Source: Lepidodermella squamata (lineage: Eukaryota > Gastrotricha). Taken from it: 64,000 bases of DNA. The notes beneath the pieces are model-generated. The model made no database searches. It was not told where the DNA came from and saw only the letters and a program-made list of their open reading frames with translations. The DNA is taken from assembly GCA_047495785.1 (NCBI GenBank), contig JBLDXI010000054.1:3100001-3164000 (forward strand), written 5' to 3'. Within the stretch, counting starts at the first letter, position 1. The number at the start of each line of letters is the position of its first letter. Positions 22,074 through 32,300 of this stretch are shown here, one piece after another. A program made the translations under genes and the position numbers.

Positions 22074-22280
22074 ATGCATAGCACAAATTTTGCTCGCGCA
22101 GTTCTATTTTTTATTTCGGCGCATTTGACGGTTGCGCAAATGTCGTTTACCGCTGTCCAGTTGGCGCCAATGTCTAGGAACCATCTCTTTTTACCGCTAT
22201 TTTTATTTCCGGATAGGTTCCATTTAGACACCTATAGCTTTGACCCATTCATATGTTACATCACTTTCATCGATTTTTGA
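22074..22280 (+). CDS. Possible short secreted peptide
   Basis: A 68-residue frame starts with a plausible signal peptide (MHSTNFARAVLFFISAHLTV) and then reads hydrophobic residues with no known motif. It lies opposite to the Cys-rich cluster. No splice structure or paralogue supports it, so it may be spurious. Confidence 0.25.
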   Translation: MHSTNFARAVLFFISAHLTVAQMSFTAVQLAPMSRNHLFLPLFLFPDRFHLDTYSFDPFICYITFIDF

Positions 22281-22496
22281 AAAAAACTAAATTTTTTATC
22301 CCAATTGAACATCCTTTTATTTTATTCAAATTTTCAAAGCAATCGATTTCAATCACAGGGGTGAAAGATGAGAAGGATTATCAAACAGAAAACTGTCAGA
22401 GATCATCGGTGAGGATCGGCAATTCCATAACCTAGAAAAATACGTAAGCTATTATCGCTCAAACCACCTTAAAATAATACTCACCGGTAAAAATTA

Positions 22497-22943
22497 TTAG
22501 CAGCTTTTTCTAGGTGGATGTAGCTGTTCGTTCAACCTCGCCAGTTGGCTACTGCATTTACAGGCGTATTTGAAGGCGACATTTTCGCAATTAGCACACG
22601 GAAAAGGCGGCTCTAACGGCGACGAACCGACGGCTACCTCCCGGCGGGTGCAATTCAACCGACACGCGGTGTAGTGCGTACAGACAACGCCGCACAGTTG
22701 TTGCGAGAGATCGCTCAGCCGTGACCACGGCGTGTCGATGGTGGCGAAAAATTCGAAGAAGGACGCGGTGAGGTGGCTCATCAAGTTGCAACTCTCGCGA
22801 CTTTGATCATCATCGGCATGACCGCCGCAACTCGGTGAGCGGAAAATCACTGAAGCGAGACAAGCGGCTATAATAGCCGAGCAAACAATTGCCACGTGCA
22901 ATTTCCGGGCGCCTTTCATACCGGAATCTACTTGCATAGACAT
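22497..22943 (-). CDS. Small secreted or anchored Cys-rich protein, member 6
   Basis: About 148 residues from the ATG at 22943 (a longer open frame begins upstream without an ATG-supported context). A hydrophobic stretch (VAIVCSAIIAACLASVIF, residues ~15-33) is a signal peptide or signal anchor. The complete core follows: C-GVV-C-THYTA-C-RLN-C-x17-C-AN-C-x8-C-K-C, then a tail ending PPRKSC. The loop between cysteines 4 and 5 is the longest of the family. No RR site like the others and no RPxG intron are visible; the gene ends in one exon. Confidence 0.7.
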   Translation of the reverse strand: MSMQVDSGMKGARKLHVAIVCSAIIAACLASVIFRSPSCGGHADDDQSRESCNLMSHLTASFFEFFATIDTPWSRLSDLSQQLCGVVCTHYTACRLNCTRREVAVGSSPLEPPFPCANCENVAFKYACKCSSQLARLNEQLHPPRKSC

Positions 22944-23535
22944 GTTTCTGAAATTTAAATAAACGTAAAATGAAACTTTGATCGTGCGCACATATTCAAA
23001 AGCGTGAGAGGTCGCCCGCGGTGAAGAGACCTCAGGGTGTCTCATTCTAAGATGATATCAGCGATGAGTGCGCGTGAGAAATCTCGCAGATGTTACTACG
23101 GTGATTGCCACTGCTATTGTTTAGAACCGAGAACTACCACCAACATGGGGTGCGGTAATTTTAGACAAAACCACGGTTGTCAAGGCGGATTCATCGATGA
23201 TTGTCCCAAACGGCATGATTCATTTGCTTGTAAAGATACGATTCAGCATCGAAATTGATTGGTCGAATTGTTAAGGTGGTCTATTTGATACGTCACTCGA
23301 AATTAATTCATATATATCAGAGAAGAATCGATATTAACTAAATTTATTTCTATTCAATTTGATTTCGTTCAAAATTCAGGGCTTTTATTTGAGGGAGGCT
23401 ATTCTGGGAATGTGAATAAGCAACGCAAGCAAAGAAAATAAACAGAAAAGGGTTCAGAAACTCTAAAATGAGAGTCACATCTAATGGCTAGAAAAATGTA
23501 AAAAAGTTGACACATCGGGAACTTGTAGCTGGTTT
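22944..23535. other. Intergenic, no gene recognised
   Basis: Short frames only. An inverted copy of the recurrent 9-mer (TTAAGGTGG) lies at 23271-23279. Confidence 0.5.
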
Positions 23536-25878
23536 TCAGTTCGTACTGCCGACGATTTTGTTGCCAAATAGGGGAATGAAACACCCTATGCCTGTTGTAA
23601 TCGCAACAATCTCACCTGAAATAGCCAACACGCTGCGGTAGGTAATAGGCGAATACGGCAGAGCCAAAAGTACTAAACATGTTGCCAGCATAACTACGAC
23701 AGAATTTACCATGGCGTACAAAAGCAACTTGAAATCTGCCATAACTGTCGCGTTTCGGCCTAATTTTCGCGCAAAGTAACAACCAACGACTAATATGACG
23801 AGGTTGAAACCTAACATAGCCAACATCCAATAGGTGTCACGTATCGCAAAGCAATCCAATGCTGAAGCGATCAGAAATGTATCCTCGACTTCTAGATAAA
23901 CAGGGTTAGGAAACAGGTAGATTTTTCGGCAGCGAAATCCGGCATCAACTTGTGTCCAGGCGACGATGATACCAACCACAAATAGCGTCCCGATAGCCGT
24001 GTAAATAGAGCAAGATTTTTCTAGTTTTCGAAATGAGTTTGCATCAGGGACAGTACTGGCTACTGATGATGATTGAAGATTTTCTGTAGTCGACCTTGAA
24101 AGCCTTGTGCTCGATCTAGTTGTTAGTCTTGATTGCGACGCCTTGGAATTGTGAGGGATTAAGCTTGCGATTGACGAATGGTCAGCAATCCATCTTCCAA
24201 CAGTGAACGACCGAAAAGCCATAGACAAATTCGATATGCTGAGTCCTATAGCTAAAGTCGCTATTCCAGAAAGGTGCAACTGCTCGGCAATGCCTTCATC
24301 ACCGATCACAATAAGAATGCTTGAGATAGAGACAAAGCTCAATCCGATGTATTGGACCGCAACAGCGAGCGGCATTCTGCAAAATTTACCAGACCATGCG
24401 AAGCGAAAATTGACCCAAAAAATTGTTGTAGTGAAGGCAAGAAGTTCGACGGTGCTTACAAAAAAGACGAAAGCCCGAAGACCAAAGCTAACAACCCAGT
24501 CTTCGTAGCGTAACTCCGCTCGATCTTTCACAGATTGTCTGGTCAACCATTTCGGCGCGATTTGGGTGATTGCGAACCCCTCGATTCCTTGGGTCTTTGA
24601 AGTTGTAGCCATTGCAATCGTGGTTAAGCCATCATCTGCGCTCCATTGCGAAATCGGCCATTTGTTATCCAATAAGTCGCCGTTTTCGGCGTAGCCACTG
24701 CGACCACTCTTCCTTAGTCCAACGTATCTCACCGACAACAGGGTCCGATTTACGACCCAGCTGACGTAGTCGGGCTGTTCGGAAATGTTCATCAGACTCA
24801 GGCCTTGTTTCCTAAGCTCATTTTCCGATGCATTGAGCTGGAGAAGGGCTTGTAGAGTCGCATCGTGGCACAGGTGGCGAAGGCTGTAGTCAGGGTGTCT
24901 CAAATTATTCGTATATACGTCCAACAATTTATCCGTCTCTTTAAGGCTGAGACCTAACGACGATTTCACGTCAACCTCGTCCGAACTAACCTGAGACGAA
25001 ACCATTATTGAAGATTCGTATTGAGCCGCCACTATCTCCCGAGTACATCCAGGGTAGATGACTGCCTGTAGGGTCGCAGGCTCTGCAAAGACACTCCCTT
25101 GTAAAATGAACAGATATTTCGACCCTGTCATGCCATATTTGTAACACTGGCATAACGCTTTATAAGTCTGCACGCCCTGGAGGTAGACTATAATTATTCT
25201 AGCGTCAGATTTCTTCAGCCTCTCAGCTGATTCGTCCGTGAAATCTGTGGTGAAGTCGAAATAGGCTGTCATTCCAACCGAGTTAGCTACACTGATGGTG
25301 GTTTTTGAAGTTCGAAGGTCCAGCGAAGGATCGGCTAGAAGAGCAAAATATTTCCACTTGCCAACATCCATCATGAAACGAACTCGGGCGATATAGGATA
25401 GCAGGCCATTTGGGCGAACTGAGTAAAGGTTCGAAAACGCAGCTCGGTTGAAGTCCGTGGTACATAGCGAGATTTGGGTGTAGCCTAACAACTTCGCAAC
25501 GGGTGCAACTATTTCGCAGTTTGTATTAGTTACCGGGCCGATGAAGACCGGAGCTTTGAAGGTAGTTCCATTGATTTTGTTCTGTTTAAAGGAATTGTCA
25601 AAGTCGATCAGGCGACGTACCATCATTTTCGCGTTTTCATCGTCGACAAAAACAGGTTGGACGTAGTAGTCGGGCAGAATGTCGCTTCGATTGTTGACAA
25701 GCTCTGAGACTAATTCAGCCATAGCTCGGCAGGTTCTGTAGAAATTAGGCGCCAGTCCTGTGAATGGCATGCTGTGAAGAACAGCTAAACGAGGTTTGCC
25801 GCGCTTATCGACTGCTTGTTGGCCGACGGCCAATAGAAAATCCATGCTGATGAGTAAAGTCAATATTGAAATGTTCAT
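23536..25878 (-). CDS. GABA-B-like class C G-protein-coupled receptor (intronless)
   Basis: One uninterrupted frame of 780 residues from the ATG at 25878; the open frame extends upstream without another ATG. Residues ~1-22 are a signal peptide. Residues ~30-460 form a Venus-flytrap ligand domain (GKPRLAVLHSMPFTGLAP at the start, FIGPVTNTNCEIVAPVAKLL in lobe 1). Seven transmembrane helices follow from about 495 to 775; the IIVAWTQVD segment before extracellular loop 2 and its Cys (FRCRK) are GABA-B-like. Intracellular loop 2 carries a ~45-residue Ser/Thr/Arg insert, and the protein stops right after TM7 with no coiled-coil tail. It probably signals in neurons or sensory cells; the ligand is unknown. 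Confidence 0.88.
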   Translation of the reverse strand: MNISILTLLISMDFLLAVGQQAVDKRGKPRLAVLHSMPFTGLAPNFYRTCRAMAELVSELVNNRSDILPDYYVQPVFVDDENAKMMVRRLIDFDNSFKQNKINGTTFKAPVFIGPVTNTNCEIVAPVAKLLGYTQISLCTTDFNRAAFSNLYSVRPNGLLSYIARVRFMMDVGKWKYFALLADPSLDLRTSKTTISVANSVGMTAYFDFTTDFTDESAERLKKSDARIIIVYLQGVQTYKALCQCYKYGMTGSKYLFILQGSVFAEPATLQAVIYPGCTREIVAAQYESSIMVSSQVSSDEVDVKSSLGLSLKETDKLLDVYTNNLRHPDYSLRHLCHDATLQALLQLNASENELRKQGLSLMNISEQPDYVSWVVNRTLLSVRYVGLRKSGRSGYAENGDLLDNKWPISQWSADDGLTTIAMATTSKTQGIEGFAITQIAPKWLTRQSVKDRAELRYEDWVVSFGLRAFVFFVSTVELLAFTTTIFWVNFRFAWSGKFCRMPLAVAVQYIGLSFVSISSILIVIGDEGIAEQLHLSGIATLAIGLSISNLSMAFRSFTVGRWIADHSSIASLIPHNSKASQSRLTTRSSTRLSRSTTENLQSSSVASTVPDANSFRKLEKSCSIYTAIGTLFVVGIIVAWTQVDAGFRCRKIYLFPNPVYLEVEDTFLIASALDCFAIRDTYWMLAMLGFNLVILVVGCYFARKLGRNATVMADFKLLLYAMVNSVVVMLATCLVLLALPYSPITYRSVLAISGEIVAITTGIGCFIPLFGNKIVGSTN

Positions 25879-26335
25879 TTTCTTTCCTTTGATAACTCGA
25901 ATAAATAAATTGTTCACGCTTTTGTTCTGCGGCGAGTTTTATGTCGCGGAAGGAAGTCTAATGCGTTATTGAATTTTTCAGTGTCGCGCCAAGGTATCGT
26001 GAGCGTTTTCCTTTTAGACAGGATGGATGATTTTGGCTGGGAAAACCACTGGCCCTTTTTATTGAAGGTTTAAAATTTCAAAATCTTCGTATTTCTCCAC
26101 GTAAATTACACATTTAGATCCATGCCAAAGTTTTTTCAGGTAACCTCTTTCCGTTTGTGCTTTCGAAATCTCTGCTTGAAATATATTAGGTTCTTGCCTT
26201 GGTTTTCTGGAAATTATTAAAAAATTGCCAGATACATATCCTGTTTTTTACTGAAAGCAAATGATATCAAAGGTCACGCATGATCTGATTTTAATTTTAT
26301 TCATATTCTGTTTTTTGAATTAATGGAATTATTTT
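25879..26335. other. Intergenic between receptor and TRPM copy A
   Basis: The part from about 26230 is homologous to 37415-37495 downstream of TRPM copy B, so the tandem duplication includes some 3' flank. No gene seen. Confidence 0.6.
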
Positions 26336-29300
26336 TTAATCAACACTCGCGTCAATTCCAAGCTCGTCGCCATTCTCCTCGAAGAAAGTTTCGATGGACG
26401 TGGTTTCGAACCTGACCAAAAGGCTCATTTCGTAAGCCCTGCGTCGGAACGCGAACGTCTGTTCTTTGGCGATTTGAGCTTCATCGAATAAAACTGAAAA
26501 TAATTTTAAATAAAAATTAGAAAAAATCACAAAAATTCTATTACCGAACGGTGAATTGTTGCGTAGATCCCATTCGTTAGAATCAGCATTCTTCCCGGCC
26601 GATATTCGTCTGGCTATATAGATAACTAATGAAGCGACGTGTTCAAGAATAGAGAGAGGCGGAGCAAGCGATGACTTGTTGTGGTAGCCGAGAACAAATT
26701 CATACCTTAAATCGATAGAAAATGTAGGGCAAAAAAGCAAGCAATTAATCAACAAACATATTAAATCGCCAAACAGCTGCTGAAATATTCGCGACATTAT
26801 TGAAAGTGAACCTTGAAATTTAACATTATTAACAAGATATAAATAAACGCAAATTAAACCTACCCAAACATTACGATTAGGAGGTTGAGTAGTACAATTG
26901 AAGTAGCGATCAGGTAAATCAGCAATAGAATCAAAGCCAGATAATTTTGTTCCGGGCATCGATCGGAAATTTTAATGTTAGCAGCATAAGTCGCCGGGTC
27001 AGTCGCGTTGTAAGGAATGCAGCTATCAACTCGGCCGCGAACTCGCGGCTCAGGGTTGTACATTTGAAACAGAATTATGAAAAAATTGTAGAAAATTATT
27101 TCGATGAGTTCCCATGTGAACGGAGATCCAGGAAAAACTAGCGCGTTGATTGGAACGCTGAACGCCAGCAACAGAACGATGTAGAGTGCGAAGAAAAAAC
27201 CAACGTCCAGCATCATGCGAAAAGCTGTGATGACTTTGGGCCCTAGGACCGGGCTGACGTAGAAGAAGTTGAGCAGTCTGATGAAGAAAAGCATTAGCGA
27301 CAGGCTGTACAAGTCAAGGGTAGCGTGGTTCAGAGTTTCCGAGTCGTAGGCGCCATTGTCACCCAGGGTGACTAGAACAATGTGGCAAATAGCGGCAGCT
27401 GTCAGAAGGGTGAATGCAAGTACGTCGAGTTTGTGCCACCAATTCGACCAGAAAAATTTAAGTCTAAGCTTAAAACTTCCATTCGCGCTAATTATCTGCC
27501 GCGTTTCCTCTAGAATCAACACAAGTGTCCAAAACCAGATAACACCCTCAACAGGGCTGATTGATGAACGCTGATACAACTCGGTCAGCAGAAACAGCGA
27601 GAAAATAATCAGGAAAATTGTGTAGGAGAATGTGCTGGTTATAAATTTTGTGACAGGGGCTGTGTAGAATAATTTGATGGCACTGAAAATATTGACGCGG
27701 CTCGATGAACTCCGTAGTGACACCCTGCGAAGGCTGTTTTGGTTCGGTTTTGATATAACGGCTTCTGTAACCATTGATTCGATCGTTGCCGTGTCCACAA
27801 CTGCTGAAACTTGGGAATTGTGGTAGTCTTCTAAGCCTCCGTTCAAACTTGGGCGGAATTTTATTGCTGGCAACAGAACAGGTAAGAACGTGGCGGCTGT
27901 AATCTGAAAAATAAACTTGTTGTAAAATTTAAATTTTTTAAATTATTATTCCACAATTTTTTAAATAATTTAGAATTCGACCAAAAGCCCAATTTCCGGG
28001 TCTATAGATGTAGAAGCTAAAATTTCGCTTCGATAAAAGGCTTACTAAGGCTATGGGTGTAGTGACGCTCATGTCACCTTTCCAGTTGACGTTCAACTTG
28101 GTAAAGCAGCATGACGTGTTCATAAATTTCCGTAGCTTTGCAGCGTGGGCCAGTTCGAAAGGTGTTTTATTGCCGAATTCGGGAACAGCCCGAATAAGGA
28201 TCAACTGAGCATGCCGTTGGTCGTGTTCGAAGCAGTGCTCGATGAAGTTAGACGCCAACGATTCCCAGAATTTGGCGTGTTTTCGGAGTGACTCTGCCAG
28301 TTCGACCATGGAGCCGGAACGATATGAAAGCCCTTTCAACACTGCGGCGGCAAAAAGAGCTCCAGCTAGTGCGCCTCCATTCGCAAATTGGCGCCACTAG
28401 AAAAATATTGATGCATTAACAAATTCGTGATTTTGAGTTGAGTTATATTAGGAAATTTTTCAAAAATACTCCAGAGTGCATAATCAATATTAATTAATAA
28501 TAATAATGATTTTATTTTCCCTTTTCGGGACTGGACGTCGTATGCGGGTTCCGGTTTTGAAGAGGGCGAAGGCAGGCGAAGAATGATCCTCACCCAGCCC
28601 CACAGTCTTTTGAGGATTTGGCTTTTTGTATAGAATTCATAATTTTAAATAGAGTTGACAACCATGCGCCATTCATCTTTTTCGAAAGAAACCGATTCCG
28701 CTAGTTGGATTTCGGGAATAATTTTGATCTCAAACTCCTTTTCGCCGGGATTTTTCTCATTTTCTCGTTTCTTATTAGTAATTAAAGTTTTCCTTATCTT
28801 TAACCTTAAACACAATATTTTAGCAGGATACTTTTGCAGTTTCGAGTCATTTATTTCATAAAGATGTTACATATATTTATTCGTGCGACGTTTCGGCCAC
28901 AAAGTGGCCATCGTCAGGCAGTATCTAAAAACAATCAACAAGATGAAACAGGCTTCAGCAAACTCAACAAGCGAAACGTCGCACGAATAAATATATGTAA
29001 CATCTTTAACATCTTCCCCAACATTGGGTACACATGGCAAAGGGGCAACGGAAAAACCCTTCGTAGATCCTTCTTAGACTACATCTTGGTCGATAAAAGC
29101 GAAAAAGATAAATTTGATGTTTGCGACGTTCAGGAAGAACCCATACTCGAATCAGATCATAGGCTAGTTCGTGGTGTTATTAAGTGCCCAAACTTTCAAC
29201 GGAAAAAGGTTGACATTAAAAAATCAATTAAACATCATTTGCTTAGGAATGAGGAAAACAGTTCCAAGTTTAATGAAATTTTAGCTAGCAACATCGCAAA

Positions 29301-32300
29301 TGAAAACGAAAACCCTGTCTCCATAGAAGAGAAGTGGGTGAACACTAAATCTAACCTACTGGATGCTGCCAGATCCTCCTGCGGTGAACGAAAAGTAGGC
29401 AAAATTAGCGAAAAACCGCTCTGGTGGACACCATTAGCCAACAAAATCATTCAAAAAGGTAAAGAAAATTTTAAAAACTACACCAAGGGCCACATAGACC
29501 GAGAGAATTATACAATAGCTAGAAATGAGAAAAATCAGGCCCTTGAACGCTTGAAAATTATTAAGGATCAAACTGAATTTTCTGAATTGGACAAATTACT
29601 TGAAAATCCGACTGATTATGATAATATCAAAAAATTCTGGCTGGAAATAAAAAAATTGAGGGGAGAAAATAGAGAGAAAAGCGAACCCAATCCTCTTGAA
29701 AAAGAAGACGGCTCACTTACCAGCGGAATTGACGAAATATTAGAAGTTATGAAAAAGTATTTCATTGATCTTCTACAAGGACTTGAAAAGGAACCCAATA
29801 ACCCCGACGATGAAATTCTATTAGATACAAATCCAAATTTAACGGAAATTACTCTCACCGAAATTAAAAATGCCATCGACCACATGAAAAACGGTAAAGC
29901 CCCGGGTATAGATGAAGTAAGACCCGAAATGATCAAAGCTCTGAGCGAGGCCAATATTGAACGGCTCAGGGAAATTTTGAATCGAGCTTGGATAGATAAG
30001 AGGGTCCCAGAAGAATGGTCAACGGCTATAATTACCCCAATTTATAAAAATAAAGGTGAGAAATCAAAATGCCAAAATTACAGAGGCATCAGCCTCTTAA
30101 GTGTTGTAGGAAAACTCTATGCCATTATTCTCGAACGAAAATTGAGAGCATTAATTGGGTCAAAAATTTCTAAACTGCAATTTGGTTTTCAACCCCTCAA
30201 GGGCACCAGAGACTGCATTTACGTTCTCCGACAAATTATTGAGAAAATTATATTCTTTAAGAAGGAACTTCACCTAGTCTTCATCGATCTCGAAAAAGCC
30301 TATGATCTGGTGGACAGGGAAAAAGTATGGGCCGCCCTCCAAAATATGGGTGTAGAACCCAGCTTAATTGAAGCTATTCAAAGTCTATATAAAGTAAATA
30401 AAGTTGCTGTTAGAGTCGATTCTGAGCTCTCAGATTTCTTCTATGTTACCAGGGGACTAAGACAGGGTTGCCCGTTGTCTCCTATGCTATTCATAGCGAC
30501 CTTCAACAAAATTTGCGAAAAAATATCTGCTGAAAAATTAGGCTTTCCTATTAGCGAGACCGCAAACAGCGAGACCGCTATGAGCGAGACTGATTTCCTA
30601 AATTTACTAGCGTTTGCTGACGACGGAACACTTTTAGGCATGAACCACGACGAAATTTCACGACTACTTCACATTTTCGATTTGGCTTGCACCGAATTGG
30701 GTCTGAAAATTAACGCGGCAAAAACTCAATACATGATTATTTCTAGAGACGAGTCAGCCACTCAAAATTACGAATTGGAATTGAACGGGAAAAAACTTGA
30801 AAAAGTGACCAAATTTAAATATTTAGGGAGCATTATTACCAGTGACGGCAAAATCGATGAGGAACTAAACTACAGAATTTCTAAGGCAGGCAGTGTTTTC
30901 GGCGCCATGAATAAATTCATGTGCAACAAAAGTCAGGTTTCCATAGCTACAAAACTTAAGGTACTGACATGTGTTATAATACCTACCATCATTTACGCCT
31001 GCGAATCGTGGAACATATCGATAGCCCAAGAAAATAGACTAAACACTATAGAATATCGATGGCTTCGATCTATAGTAGGTGTCCACCTAATGGACTATAT
31101 TCCAAATATAGACATTCGACTTGCGTTATGCGGAGGTCTCATTGAAGTGAGCCGCATTGTTGAAAAACAAAGGCTAAGGTATCTATGGCACATAATTAGG
31201 TCACGTGACTATGACGTAGAAGGACTAATACACAAAATATATATTTGGACGCCTCCGCTTGGGTGGTTTGCACCCAGAGGTAGACCTCGAACCAGATGGA
31301 TCAACGGAGTGCATAGAAGCCTAATTAAAGTAGGTCTTACTAAGGAAATTCGCCGGAAAAAGAAAACCAATAAGAACAATAAGGTCAAGGATAAGAAAAA
31401 TAAAGCCACTAAGAAACGAGAAAATAGAAAAAATCCCGGCGAAAAGGATTTTGAGATCAAAATTATTCCCGATGTCCAACTAGCGGAATCGGTTTCTTTT
31501 GAAAAAGATGAATGGCGCATGGTTGTTAACTCGATTGAAAATTACGAATTCTATACAAAAAGCAGAATCCTCGACTGTGGGGGTGGGTGAGGATCATTCT
31601 TCGCCTGCCTTCGCCCTCTTCAAAACCGGAAACGGTACACGACGCTCAGTCCCGAAGAGGATAAATAAAAACATTATTATTATTATCTTTATGAAATAAA
31701 TGACTCGAAACTGCAAAAGTATCCTGCTAAAATATTGTGTTTAAATACACCGGGTCTATAATGCAATACGATTCGATACCAACATCTATCGGTTCGGTAT
31801 TCATCTTTAACCTTATTTTATTATTGGTTTTCTTTATCCGGCAAATTTCCTTAGTAAGACGTACTTTATTTAGGCTTCTATGCACTCTGTTGATCTATCG
31901 GGTTCGAGGTCTACCTCTGGGAGCAAACCACCCAAGCGGAGGCGTCCAAATATATGTTTGTGTATTAGTTCTTCTGCGTCATAGTCACGTGACCTAATTA
32001 TGGGGACAACTTTTTCATCCGACAAAATGTCTTATTTTATCCGAAATCCAAAAATGTGACTAAAATCATCCGACATGAAAATATCGATTTTCTCGATTTT
32101 CCCGGATTCGATTTTCCTGTAAGGATATGACCATTTTATGCACCCTATTTTGGCCCCTGAACCGGTAAAAGATTTTTGGCGATCAGAGTAGTCAGTTTTT
32201 TACTGTAATTTTTCGAAAATATGAAAAAGCATGTCGGATGTTTTCAGTCACATTTTTGGATTTCAGATGAAAAAAGACATTTGTCGGATGAAAAAAGTCA

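Noticed and set aside
28655-28861. + strand open frame
   Set aside because: It is the reverse complement of the LINE 3' end.
28834-29007. N-terminal part of the LINE protein
   Set aside because: The frame reads through, but this stretch is an inverted-repeat and hammerhead-like Penelope fragment, not endonuclease coding sequence.
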